Assembly (NCBI GenBank): GCA_029881725.1
Contig: JAOUMB010000019.1
Coordinates: 1 to 46,691 of the forward strand
DNA: 46,691 nucleotides
Direction of reading: 5' to 3'
DNA from: Nitrospirota bacterium
GTDB taxonomy: Bacteria; Nitrospirota; JACRHL01
The notes below the pieces were generated by a model that worked only from the letters and a program-made list of their open reading frames with translations, had not been told where the DNA came from and made no database searches. The position numbers and the translations under genes are program-made. This document shows, in pieces, positions 8,249 through 15,799 of the stretch. Positions within the stretch are counted from its first letter, which is position 1. Each line of letters starts with the position of its first letter.

Positions 8249-10633
8249 ATGAGAATTCGCACGAAAAATAATACATTTATGACTTTTCTGATCCTGTTGG
8301 CACTGATGACGGGAGTGCTGTATTCCCTTCCCGCGGAGGCACAACCCGCCCATCCGGTGACGGCCGCCTCGTCTTCCACTGCGGACGAGGACTCCGCCGG
8401 AATGGAAGGCCTGAACGGGGAGGAGGGAACCGAAGCGGCTCCGGTGATTCCGGACGACACCATGCTGGTGCTGGACGCCCACGCTCTCTATGAGGAACAG
8501 AAACTCGAGGAGGCGGCGGTCGCCTACCGGGAGATTCTGGTGGCGTTCCCGGACTCCATTCACCTGGAGGCGGTCCTGTTCCGCCTGGGTGACTCGCTGG
8601 ACCGGCTGAATCGCCTGCCGCAGGCTGTCCCCCTGTGGGAAAAACTGGTGCGCCGTTTCCCGGACCATCCGGAGGTGCCCCATGTGGAGGGACGCCTGCT
8701 CACGTTCTATCTGGAGCAGGGGCAACTGGCGGCGGCCCTGGATATTCAGTTGAAGCAGATGGCCCGTGCCCAACCGGCGGAAAAGGGGGCGGCGTTGCAC
8801 GCGGTGGCCCTTACCCGGTTGGCGCTGGGGGAGCCGGACAAGGGCATCCGGGACCTGTTGCGGCGGATGCGCCACTATCTGGGGCCGGAGGAAATTCCCG
8901 CTGCCGAGGAAGAACTGCGCACGCTGGTGGGGCAACTGCCGCTGGACGAACTGGAGACGCTGGTGGAGCGCTTCCCCGACCCGGTGCCGGGGGCGTGGAT
9001 CGTGGAACGGATGGCGCGTCATCATGCGGCGCGTTCCGACCTGTTTCAAACCCGCTTCTGGACCGAACGCTACCTGACCTCCTTCCCCGACGGCGTGGCG
9101 GCGGGGGAACTGCGGCAACTGGTGCACGATCAGGAAAGTGCGGTGCTGGACCATCGCTACCGGGTTGGGCTGCTTCTCCACCTGTCCGGGGAAATGGCCG
9201 GATATGGCGAACAGGTGCGCCGGGGGGCCCAACTGGCCTACGACCTGGCCATGCCCACCCTTCCGCCGGGTCAGGTGGGTTTTTGGGTATATGACCTGGA
9301 CGGCCCGCGCCCCTTGCTGGGGGGACATCTGCGCAAGCTGCTGCGGCAGGCCGATCCCGCGGTGGTGATCGGGCCCATGCTCACCAGCGAGGTGGAGGAG
9401 TTTTCGCGCACCGGCCGCGCGGTGGGCGTGCCGTTGATCGCGCCGCTGGTGGAGCGTCCGGACGGGAGCGAGCAGGCGGTCGTCGGCCTGGGCATCAGCC
9501 CCCGCACCGAGGGCATTGCCGCGGCCCGTTACGCCATGGCGGAACGGGGATTCCGGCGCATGAACATGCTGGTGGCGGACACCACCTACGGCCACGCGGT
9601 GGCCGATGCCTTCCGCGCCGAGTTCACGCGTCTGGGGGGGGAGGTTCCCGACGGATTTTTCTTTGCCACCGATGCCTCCGATCTGCGCGGCGGATTGCAG
9701 GGGATCGTGCGCAGGGATCTGAAAGCGGACGGGGTGGCCGAACTGACCGAAGAGGCCATGCTTGAAATGGGCCTGTCGGACCATGAACTGGAGTTGGCGG
9801 ATCTGTTGCCGGAGCCGGAATTGCCCAAGCTGGAAGAGATGCTCCCGGAAGGGGGAGATGCCGTTGAGGATGGGGAGGACATCCCGCCGGTGGAGGATGT
9901 GAATGCCAGCGTGGCGCCGGAACCGGACCAGCCGTTTGCACCGTTGCAGGGGCCGCCTCTGGGGCCGCATCCGTATTTCCCCGGTTTCGACGCGGTATTT
10001 CTGGCCGGCACCTGGGAGCAGGTGGTGCTGGCCGCGCCGCATTTGCCGTTCAATGACATCAGTCTGCCGATTATCGGTACCCGTGCCTGGAACGACCGGC
10101 GGTTGATCCGGAAGGGTGGGAACTCCGTGCGTGGCGCGGAGTTCCCCGCCCTGTTCTTCCGGGGTTCCAACGCTGCCAAGGCGTTTGTGGAAGCCTACCG
10201 CAAGGCATGGGGAGACGATCCGGGACTGTTCGCGGCGCTTGGATACGACGCCATGAATCTGGCGGTACGGTCCCTGGTCAATTCCCACGGAGAGCCGTGG
10301 ACTGCCCTTCCGGGTGCCTTTGAGGGGGTTACGGGAACCCTGCGGGTATTGTCGGATGGCGGGGTGGAGCGGGTTTTGCCGGTGCTGCGTGCCGGATCGC
10401 GGGGGTTCTCCCGGGTGGGGATGGTCACCCCGTTTGGCGAGATGGAGCCGCTGGCCGCGGACACCCTGCCGACCGGTCCGGTGGAATCGGCAGCCGGTGC
10501 GGGAGCCGGAGGCGTGCCCGCCGTCGAGGAGGTGATCGAGGACCTTCCCGAGGAGGCGCCGGTCCCGCTTCCGCCACCTGCGCCGGAGCCGTCCGGGCGC
10601 CGGGGATTCAAAAAGATCGGCATCGGGCAGTAG
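8249..10633 (+). CDS. LpoA-like periplasmic protein: TPR plus type-1 periplasmic-binding domain
   Basis: From the ATG at 8249 the protein has a signal segment (FLILLALMTGVLYSLPAEAQ), a TPR-like helical region over about residues 60-300, and a Peripla_BP_6/LppC-like domain from about residue 305 (YRVGLLLHLSGEMAGYGEQV) to 740. That layout is typical of LpoA, the activator of penicillin-binding protein 1A, and of related ABC-transporter-like receptors. There is no lipobox cysteine, so unlike E. coli LpoA it appears not to be a lipoprotein. A highly acidic Pro/Glu-rich insert of about 70 residues (around 505-570) interrupts the binding domain. The C-terminal tail is Pro/Glu-rich. Confidence 0.75.
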   Translation: MRIRTKNNTFMTFLILLALMTGVLYSLPAEAQPAHPVTAASSSTADEDSAGMEGLNGEEGTEAAPVIPDDTMLVLDAHALYEEQKLEEAAVAYREILVAFPDSIHLEAVLFRLGDSLDRLNRLPQAVPLWEKLVRRFPDHPEVPHVEGRLLTFYLEQGQLAAALDIQLKQMARAQPAEKGAALHAVALTRLALGEPDKGIRDLLRRMRHYLGPEEIPAAEEELRTLVGQLPLDELETLVERFPDPVPGAWIVERMARHHAARSDLFQTRFWTERYLTSFPDGVAAGELRQLVHDQESAVLDHRYRVGLLLHLSGEMAGYGEQVRRGAQLAYDLAMPTLPPGQVGFWVYDLDGPRPLLGGHLRKLLRQADPAVVIGPMLTSEVEEFSRTGRAVGVPLIAPLVERPDGSEQAVVGLGISPRTEGIAAARYAMAERGFRRMNMLVADTTYGHAVADAFRAEFTRLGGEVPDGFFFATDASDLRGGLQGIVRRDLKADGVAELTEEAMLEMGLSDHELELADLLPEPELPKLEEMLPEGGDAVEDGEDIPPVEDVNASVAPEPDQPFAPLQGPPLGPHPYFPGFDAVFLAGTWEQVVLAAPHLPFNDISLPIIGTRAWNDRRLIRKGGNSVRGAEFPALFFRGSNAAKAFVEAYRKAWGDDPGLFAALGYDAMNLAVRSLVNSHGEPWTALPGAFEGVTGTLRVLSDGGVERVLPVLRAGSRGFSRVGMVTPFGEMEPLAADTLPTGPVESAAGAGAGGVPAVEEVIEDLPEEAPVPLPPPAPEPSGRRGFKKIGIGQ

Positions 10634-10636
10634 CCG

Positions 10637-11350
10637 GTGGAGAACCTCGCGCGAACCGTGCAGACTGCCGCCGTGGTGGCATTGCCGCTGATGTTTGCGA
10701 TCACCCTGCACGAGGCCGCCCACGGATGGATGGCCGATCGAAAGGGCGACTCCACCGCCCGCATGCTGGGGCGGATTACCGCCAATCCGCTGGCGCACAT
10801 CGACCCGGTGGGGACCATTCTGATTCCGCTGGTGCTGCTGATTTCGGGAGCCGGATTTCTGTTCGGGTGGGCCAAACCGGTGCCGGTCAATTTTCCCGCC
10901 CTGCGTCGACCGCGCATCGACATGGCGTGGGTGGCCGTGGCCGGTCCCGGCGCCAACCTGCTCATGGCGCTGGCCGCGGCCAGCGTATGTCACGGGCTGG
11001 TGCTGGCCATGCCGGAACTGGCCGCCGTGCTGCGCTGGCCGCCGTTTGCCATGCCACAACAGATTCCGGAGGGCTTCAAAATCACCCTGCCGCTGCTGCT
11101 GATTTTCAAATGTGCGGTGGAGATCAACGTGTTGCTCATGTGCTTCAACCTGTTGCCGGTGCCTCCCCTGGATGGCGGTCGGGTGGCGGTCGGGCTGCTG
11201 CCGAAGGGGCCTGCCGAGACCCTGTCGCTGATCGAGCCGGTGGGCATCTTCGTGGTGCTGGCACTGATCTGGTTTGACCCGGGGGGGATCATGCACCAGT
11301 TGTTCTGGCCCGGCGTATTTGGCCTGGCGCGGTTGATGCTCGGGGGATAG
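10637..11350 (+). CDS. Site-2 protease family membrane metallopeptidase (M50)
   Basis: Polytopic zinc peptidase of 237 residues. The metal site is visible as HEAAH (H25, E26, H29) in the first helix, and the third ligand as NLLPVPPLDGGR near residue 171. There is no PDZ domain, so it belongs to the short, SpoIVFB/YwhC-like M50 group rather than RseP. Its substrate is unknown. The start is a GTG 3 bp after the upstream stop codon, so it is probably translated with the LpoA-like gene. Confidence 0.85.
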   Translation: MENLARTVQTAAVVALPLMFAITLHEAAHGWMADRKGDSTARMLGRITANPLAHIDPVGTILIPLVLLISGAGFLFGWAKPVPVNFPALRRPRIDMAWVAVAGPGANLLMALAAASVCHGLVLAMPELAAVLRWPPFAMPQQIPEGFKITLPLLLIFKCAVEINVLLMCFNLLPVPPLDGGRVAVGLLPKGPAETLSLIEPVGIFVVLALIWFDPGGIMHQLFWPGVFGLARLMLGG

Positions 11351-11391
11351 AAATGCGCAACAAATACTCAACAATTTGAAATTATTCCAGT

Positions 11392-11412
11392 TTTCGGCAG
11401 GTTATGCCGAAA
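11392..11412 (+). repeat. Perfect hairpin after the M50 peptidase gene
   Basis: TTTCGGCA (11392-11399), loop GGTTA, TGCCGAAA (11405-11412) form an 8-bp stem in an unusually AT-rich stretch (11351-11400) 41 bp after the stop. No T run follows, so it may be a Rho-assisted end or an RNA-stability element. The rest of 11413-11489 shows nothing I can name. Confidence 0.4.
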
Positions 11413-11489
11413 CGGTTGGATGTTCGCCTGCATGGAGGCAGGCGGCGTAAACGGGGCCGGGCACCAATGGAGCCGGTTTCGATGGAGTG

Positions 11490-11515
11490 GTAGCACGAAA
11501 TTTATAAATGTAGCA
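11490..11515 (-). promoter_or_regulatory. Operator copy A upstream of the porin
   Basis: On the minus strand this reads TGCTAC-ATTTATAAATTTCG-TGCTAC. It shares ATTT-TAAAAT-like centre and CGTGCTAC arm with copies at 11536-11562 and 13686-13714. It abuts the candidate -35 hexamer TTGACA (11516-11521). The three copies occur only around the nickel genes, which suggests a shared metal-responsive regulator such as NikR. Confidence 0.5.
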
Positions 11516-11544
11516 TTGACACCGTTCCGGTGGCGGTGTTACCT
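11516..11544 (+). promoter_or_regulatory. Candidate promoter of the porin gene
   Basis: TTGACA (11516-11521) is a perfect -35 hexamer. A 17-base spacer leads to TTACCT (11539-11544), a weak -10 that lies inside operator copy C. A repressor bound at copies A and C would flank or cover this promoter. Confidence 0.45.
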
Positions 11545-11562
11545 TTTATAAAAACGTGCCAC
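11536..11562 (+). promoter_or_regulatory. Operator copy C upstream of the porin
   Basis: GTGTTACC-N11-CGTGCCAC with an A/T-only centre (TTTTATAAAAA). It aligns with copy B before nikM (GTGTAGCC-N13-CGTGCTAC) in both arms and in the flanking CGCCCC/CGCTCC. It overlaps the weak -10 of the porin promoter. Confidence 0.5.
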
Positions 11563-11638
11563 GCCCCCGGGTTGGGGCAGTGGTCCCGTTGTGCGTGCAG
11601 GAGCCGTTGGGGTTCGGAAAATCCAAGGAGGAGTGGTA

Positions 11639-12775
11639 ATGGAATTCAGGAATTTTGCAGTTGCGGTGACCCTGGCCGCCGGTCTTGGTTTGGTTTCGGC
11701 GCCGGTGGCGGCGGCCGAGGCCGAGGAATCGGGGCGCATGGCCAACCTGGAGCATTTGGCGGAATCGCACCATGTTGAGATTGGTGCGGGCATGACCATC
11801 GTTGGACAAGGGGCGGATGGCCCCGCGAACGCCGATGGCGGGGTGACCTATTCGGTGGATGTGGCGTTGGAATCGGAGGTAGGTGATCTGGGTACGGCCT
11901 TCGTTTACATCAATACCTCCCAGGGAACGGGATTGTCGTTTGCCGACGCGCTTGGTAACGCGGTTTCTCCAAACGGTGGCTTCAACGCCGATGATGAGGG
12001 GGGGAATGTGACTGACGGTGGGTATGGAGATTCCCGTGTGGCCGAGGCGTGGTTGAAGATCCCGCTTGGAGGTGAAATGGCCGCCCTGACTGTCGGTAAG
12101 GTTGATGCGACCGGTATCTACGATGCCAACGAATATGCCAATGACGAAACCACCCAGTTTCTGGGTGATCCGTTTGTGAACAACATGGCGATCACCTTTC
12201 CCGGATATACCCTGGGTGCCAGTCTGGAAATTACCCCCACGGACGAATTGACGGTGAATGTCGGAGCCTTCGAGGCCGCCGGCGACTTTGCCGGTGCAAT
12301 GCGTGGTGGGGTGGTAATCGGCGAGGTTGCTTATGCCCATGACATGATGGGCGGAGGTAATGCCCGCTTCATCTACTGGCAGGCGGAAGACACGGACGCT
12401 GCGGCCGGTACGGTGCTTGACGAGAGCGGCTTCGCCGTAAACTTTGATCAGGTGGTCGCCGAGGGTGCCGGAGTATTCCTGCGGTATGGCGTGCGTGACG
12501 ACAACAATGCGACGCCGGGTGGTATCGACAGCGCTCTGAGCCTTGGTGGGCAATATGAGTTGGGTACTGGCGTGGTCGGCGTCGGTTACTCCATCCTGAC
12601 TGACGCGGCGGCCACCGCTGGAGACGACGAAAGCCAACTCGAAGTGTACTACAGCCACGAGGTGAGCGACTCGGTGCATATCACCGCCGACTTGCAGATG
12701 ATGTCCAGCCCGGAATTCAATTCCGCGAATGACGATATCACTGTGTTTGGTCTGCGCATGCAGGTGGACCTGTAA
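11639..12775 (+). CDS. Outer-membrane porin-like beta-barrel protein
   Basis: The start is the ATG at 11639, with AAGGAGGAG about 6 bases upstream. The 378-residue protein has a signal peptide (FAVAVTLAAGLGLVSAPVAAAEA) and then alternating hydrophobic/polar strands with Gly/Asp-rich turns, ending in VFGLRMQVDL. The pattern (AWLKIPLGGEMAALTVGKVD and later strands) resembles the OprB/LbtU-type porins. Its position directly before the DUF4198 and Nik transporter genes, under operators shared with them, suggests it admits nickel or a nickel chelate across the outer membrane. That substrate is an inference. Confidence 0.72.
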   Translation: MEFRNFAVAVTLAAGLGLVSAPVAAAEAEESGRMANLEHLAESHHVEIGAGMTIVGQGADGPANADGGVTYSVDVALESEVGDLGTAFVYINTSQGTGLSFADALGNAVSPNGGFNADDEGGNVTDGGYGDSRVAEAWLKIPLGGEMAALTVGKVDATGIYDANEYANDETTQFLGDPFVNNMAITFPGYTLGASLEITPTDELTVNVGAFEAAGDFAGAMRGGVVIGEVAYAHDMMGGGNARFIYWQAEDTDAAAGTVLDESGFAVNFDQVVAEGAGVFLRYGVRDDNNATPGGIDSALSLGGQYELGTGVVGVGYSILTDAAATAGDDESQLEVYYSHEVSDSVHITADLQMMSSPEFNSANDDITVFGLRMQVDL

Positions 12776-12790
12776 GAAGAAATCTTCGGG

Positions 12791-12827
12791 AGCGATCGGG
12801 TGGAAGTTTAAGGTCCGCCCGATCGCT
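12791..12827 (+). repeat. Long hairpin between porin and nikK-like gene
   Basis: AGCGATCGGGTGGA (12791-12804) pairs with TCCGCCCGATCGCT (12814-12827): a 14-bp stem with one T-G wobble around a 9-base loop. There is no T run. It may protect the highly expressed porin mRNA or partly attenuate downstream expression. Confidence 0.5.
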
Positions 12828-12895
12828 TCGGGAGTACAAGTGCAAAAACGGGCGCGGAAATTGCCGTGACCCAGAACAACAAAAAGGAGACGACC

Positions 12896-13672
12896 ATGAA
12901 ACGGTTGAGTGTTTGTGCAGCTTTGGCGGCTACCCTGTTCGCGGCCCCGGCGATGGCCCATTTTCAGATGATCATCCCGTCCGACGATATGGTGGAGCAG
13001 GGCGAAAACCGTACGGTCACGCTGGATCTGCGCTTCTGGCACCCGCTGGAAGGGATCGGCATGAACATGGTCAAACCGACCGCCTTCGGCGTGTTGGCGA
13101 ACGGCAAAAAAACCGATCTGACGGGCACCCTGAAGGAAGTCCAGCTCAAGGATCGGGAAGGCAACATGCATCCCGGATTTACCGCCAGCCAGCGCCTGGG
13201 GCGCGGCGATCACATCTTTTATGTGGAACCGAAGCCGTATTGGGAGCCGACCGAGGACTCCTTCATCATTCATTACACCAAGGTGATCGTGAACGGCCTT
13301 GGCGTGGAGGTGGGCTGGGACGAGCCGGTGGGTCTGAAAACCGAGATCGTGCCGTTGACCCGCCCCTATGGCCTGTGGGCCGGTAACGTGTTCCAGGGGC
13401 AGGTGCTGCTCCACGGCAAGCCGGTTCCGGGGGCCGAGGTGGAAGTGGAAATGTACGACCCCAAAGGCACGGTGAAGGCCCCCGCCGGCCCCATGGTCAC
13501 CCAGGTGGTCAAGGCCGACGGCAACGGCGTGTTCACCTACGCCATGCCCCGTGCCGGATGGTGGGGCTTTGCCGCCCTGTCCACCGACGACAAGCCGATG
13601 CAGCATGACGGGCAGGACAAGGATGTGGAGATCGGCGCCGTGTTGTGGGTCAACACCTACGACATGAAATAG
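12896..13672 (+). CDS. nikK: DUF4198 periplasmic protein, NikK-like nickel-uptake component
   Basis: The ATG at 12896 follows AAGGAG. The protein (258 aa) has a signal peptide cleaved near APAMA-HF, so the mature N-terminus is His, a feature of NikK/DUF4198 proteins in which the N-terminal amine and His can bind metal. Two beta-sandwich segments are suggested: about 20-150 and a carboxypeptidase-regulatory-like part from [23 protein letters not shown]4198 proteins accompany ECF nickel transporters, and nikM follows 165 bp later. It most likely delivers or captures Ni2+ in the periplasm. Confidence 0.8.
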   Translation: MKRLSVCAALAATLFAAPAMAHFQMIIPSDDMVEQGENRTVTLDLRFWHPLEGIGMNMVKPTAFGVLANGKKTDLTGTLKEVQLKDREGNMHPGFTASQRLGRGDHIFYVEPKPYWEPTEDSFIIHYTKVIVNGLGVEVGWDEPVGLKTEIVPLTRPYGLWAGNVFQGQVLLHGKPVPGAEVEVEMYDPKGTVKAPAGPMVTQVVKADGNGVFTYAMPRAGWWGFAALSTDDKPMQHDGQDKDVEIGAVLWVNTYDMK

Positions 13673-13685
13673 GTCTCCCGAAAGC

Positions 13686-13714
13686 GTGTAGCCAAATTTT
13701 AAAATTCGTGCTAC
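13686..13714 (+). promoter_or_regulatory. Operator copy B upstream of nikM
   Basis: GTGTAGCC-N13-CGTGCTAC with outer arms GTAGC/GCTAC and an A/T-only centre containing TAAAAT (13700-13705), a possible -10. It is 124 bases before nikM and matches the two sites ahead of the porin. Confidence 0.5.
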
Positions 13715-13737
13715 GCTCCTTTTGTCGCCAATTTTAG

Positions 13738-13767
13738 GGGCCGCCCGGACCGGATTTCGGGCGGCCC
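13738..13767 (+). terminator. GC-rich hairpin between nikK and nikM
   Basis: GGGCCGCCCG (13738-13747) and CGGGCGGCCC (13758-13767) form a perfect 10-bp stem with a 10-base loop. No T run follows. It lies downstream of operator copy B, so it is either the end of the nikK transcript or a structured leader of nikM. Confidence 0.4.
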
Positions 13768-13837
13768 TTCGCGACGCCCCGGGTTGTGTGTGAGACCAGC
13801 CCCCGCGTTTTACAACCGTGTTGTGAGGTGGAAGCGG

Positions 13838-14989
13838 ATGCATATTTCTGACGGTGTTCTTTCCGGCCCGGTACTGGCCGGGGGCTTTGCCGCCACGGCG
13901 GTGATCGCGGGGATAACCCTGCGCAAGATGGATATGGAAGAGATTCCCAAGGTGGCGGTGATCACTGCGGTGTTCTTCGTGGCCGCTCTGGTGCGCTTCT
14001 CACTGGGCGGCATCAGTCTCCATCTCACATTAAATGGCTTGGTAGGGATGGTGCTGGGTGTACGCGCGTTCCCCGCCATTCTGGTGGGCATCATCCTGCA
14101 GGCCATTCTGTTCGGTCACGGTGGCGTATCGGTGATCGGCATCAACACCGCCATGCTGGGCGGCGGCGCGCTGATCGCATTTGGGGTGTGGCAGTTGCGC
14201 CACTTTGTTCCGGTGCCCAAACGAGAGGTGGTGTTCGGTGTGTTGGCCGGTGCGGCGGGTATCATGTCCTCCGGCATCATCATGTCGCTGGCCATGACCA
14301 CCACCGGCAAGGAGTTCGCGGTCCTTGCCAAGGCGGTGATCGGCGCCCACCTGGTGCTGATGGTTATCGAGGGCGCCGTGGTCGGCGCGGCGGCCGGGTT
14401 TCTGGCCAAGGTCAAGCCGGATGCCCTCGCCGGGCGGCGCGTTCCCAAGGTGGTGGCGGCCCCTGCCGCGCCCGCGCCATCTGATGCGCCAAAGGCTCCC
14501 ATGGCGGTCCTGGTGCTGGTGGCCGGCCTGCTGGCGGGCATGTTGTCCGCTCCCGGCACGGCTCAGGCCCACAAGCTGCTGATTGATTACACCCCCCAGG
14601 AGAACGGCCTGCTGGTGGAGGTGTTCTTCCCGGATGGCACCCCGGCCCGGGAGGTGAACGTGCGGCTGATGACCGAAACCGGCGACCTGATTCACCAGGC
14701 CACCACGGACCAGACCGGCGGCTACCTGTTTGCCATTCCCGACAAAATCAATCTGGTGGCGGACGGGGATGACGGCCTTGGCCACGCAGCCGAGGTGGAG
14801 ATTTCCGCTGCGGAACTGGCGCCGATCAATCTGGCCGCACAGACCGAGGGCGGCGCCCGCGCCGGTGCCAGCAAGGTGCATCGGGAAGCGATTCCGGTGG
14901 GCCGCCTGATTGCCGGGTTTGTGGTGATCGCCGCACTGGCTGGCGGCGCCTTGTTGATGAAAAAGCGGGGGGCTTCCAGTGGCGCTTGA
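13838..14989 (+). CDS. nikM: NikM-NikL fusion: substrate-binding membrane component of ECF nickel transporter
   Basis: The ATG at 13838 gives MHISDG, the CbiM/NikM N-terminus in which the amine and His2 bind the metal. The first 215 or so residues are the CbiM/NikM domain with about six membrane helices. A Pro/Ala linker then leads to another helix ending GTAQA-HKL, and to a periplasmic beta-sandwich (about 245-350, with VFFPDGTPAREVNVRLMTETG and DDGLGHAAEVEI) plus a C-terminal anchor helix. The second half matches the separate NikL/carboxypeptidase-regulatory partner seen elsewhere, so the two are fused here. Nickel rather than cobalt is inferred from the DUF4198 neighbour and the absence of cobalamin genes. 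Confidence 0.88.
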   Translation: MHISDGVLSGPVLAGGFAATAVIAGITLRKMDMEEIPKVAVITAVFFVAALVRFSLGGISLHLTLNGLVGMVLGVRAFPAILVGIILQAILFGHGGVSVIGINTAMLGGGALIAFGVWQLRHFVPVPKREVVFGVLAGAAGIMSSGIIMSLAMTTTGKEFAVLAKAVIGAHLVLMVIEGAVVGAAAGFLAKVKPDALAGRRVPKVVAAPAAPAPSDAPKAPMAVLVLVAGLLAGMLSAPGTAQAHKLLIDYTPQENGLLVEVFFPDGTPAREVNVRLMTETGDLIHQATTDQTGGYLFAIPDKINLVADGDDGLGHAAEVEISAAELAPINLAAQTEGGARAGASKVHREAIPVGRLIAGFVVIAALAGGALLMKKRGASSGA

Positions 14990-15767
14990 TATCGATCGTT
15001 ACGCCCACGTCGAATCGTCGGTGCAGCGGTGGGACCCGCGTTTCAAGATCTTCTCCCTGGGGATACTGATCCTGTGCATTTCGCTGCTGAAAACGTTGCC
15101 TATGGCGGCGGCGGCGTTGGCGATTGCGGCGCTGATGCTGGTGGTCACCGGCCTGCCGTACCACTTCATCTCGCACGGGCTGAACTGGGTGATCCTGTTT
15201 TTGCTGCCGTTCTTTCTGGTGATGCCGTTCACCTATCCGGGTGAGACCTCCATCCACATACTGGGGCTTGGATTCGCCCTGGAGGGGCTGCGGCTGGCGA
15301 GCCTGATCTTCATCAAGGCGGTGGCCATTGTGATGACCTCCTACGCCATCTTCGGCTCCGCGCGCTTCGACGTGTCGATGATCGCCCTGCAACGGCTCAA
15401 GTGCCCCACGGCGCTGGTGCAGATGTTGCTGTTCACCTACCGTTACATCTTCGTGTTCATGGAAGAGATGAAGCGCATGAACACGGCCATGCGGGTGCGC
15501 GGCTTTGTGTTGCGCAGCAACCTGTATACCCTGAAAGTGCTGGGCAACTTTATCGGCAGCCTTCTGGTGCGCAGCTTCGAGCGCACCGAACGGGTATACA
15601 AGGCGATGCTGTCCAAGGGGTATAACGGGCAGTTTCACACCCTGGTCACTTTTTCCGCCGGGGCCAAGGATCTGGTCAAGGCGGTGCTGGTCATTGCCCT
15701 GGCCGCCGGTCTTGTGGCCGGTGACCTGGGTGGCTGGTTCACCCAGGCCGCCGAAGGCTGGTATTAA
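14979..15767 (+). CDS. nikQ: ECF transporter T component NikQ/CbiQ
   Basis: Membrane coupling subunit (262 aa) joining NikM to the ATPase. It starts with GTG at 14979, overlapping the end of nikM by 11 bases, which implies coupled translation. It has about five hydrophobic helices and the cytoplasmic coupling motifs of the family: MRVRGF (about residue 170) and AMLSKGYNG (about residue 208), matching the Ala-Arg-Gly consensus helices. The N-terminal IDRYAHVESSVQRWDPRFKI is typical of CbiQ. Confidence 0.93.
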   Translation: MALDIDRYAHVESSVQRWDPRFKIFSLGILILCISLLKTLPMAAAALAIAALMLVVTGLPYHFISHGLNWVILFLLPFFLVMPFTYPGETSIHILGLGFALEGLRLASLIFIKAVAIVMTSYAIFGSARFDVSMIALQRLKCPTALVQMLLFTYRYIFVFMEEMKRMNTAMRVRGFVLRSNLYTLKVLGNFIGSLLVRSFERTERVYKAMLSKGYNGQFHTLVTFSAGAKDLVKAVLVIALAAGLVAGDLGGWFTQAAEGWY

Positions 15768-15799
15768 CGTTATTGGCCCATTTGGGCAGGGAGTCATCG

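Noticed and set aside
8231-11374. A 1047-codon open frame on the minus strand
   Set aside because: It spans two real plus-strand genes (LpoA-like and M50 peptidase) and shows no domain of its own.
11351-11490. AT-rich stretch with a hairpin as an insertion-sequence remnant or att site
   Set aside because: No transposase fragment, target duplication or matching second copy of the repeat could be found in the window.
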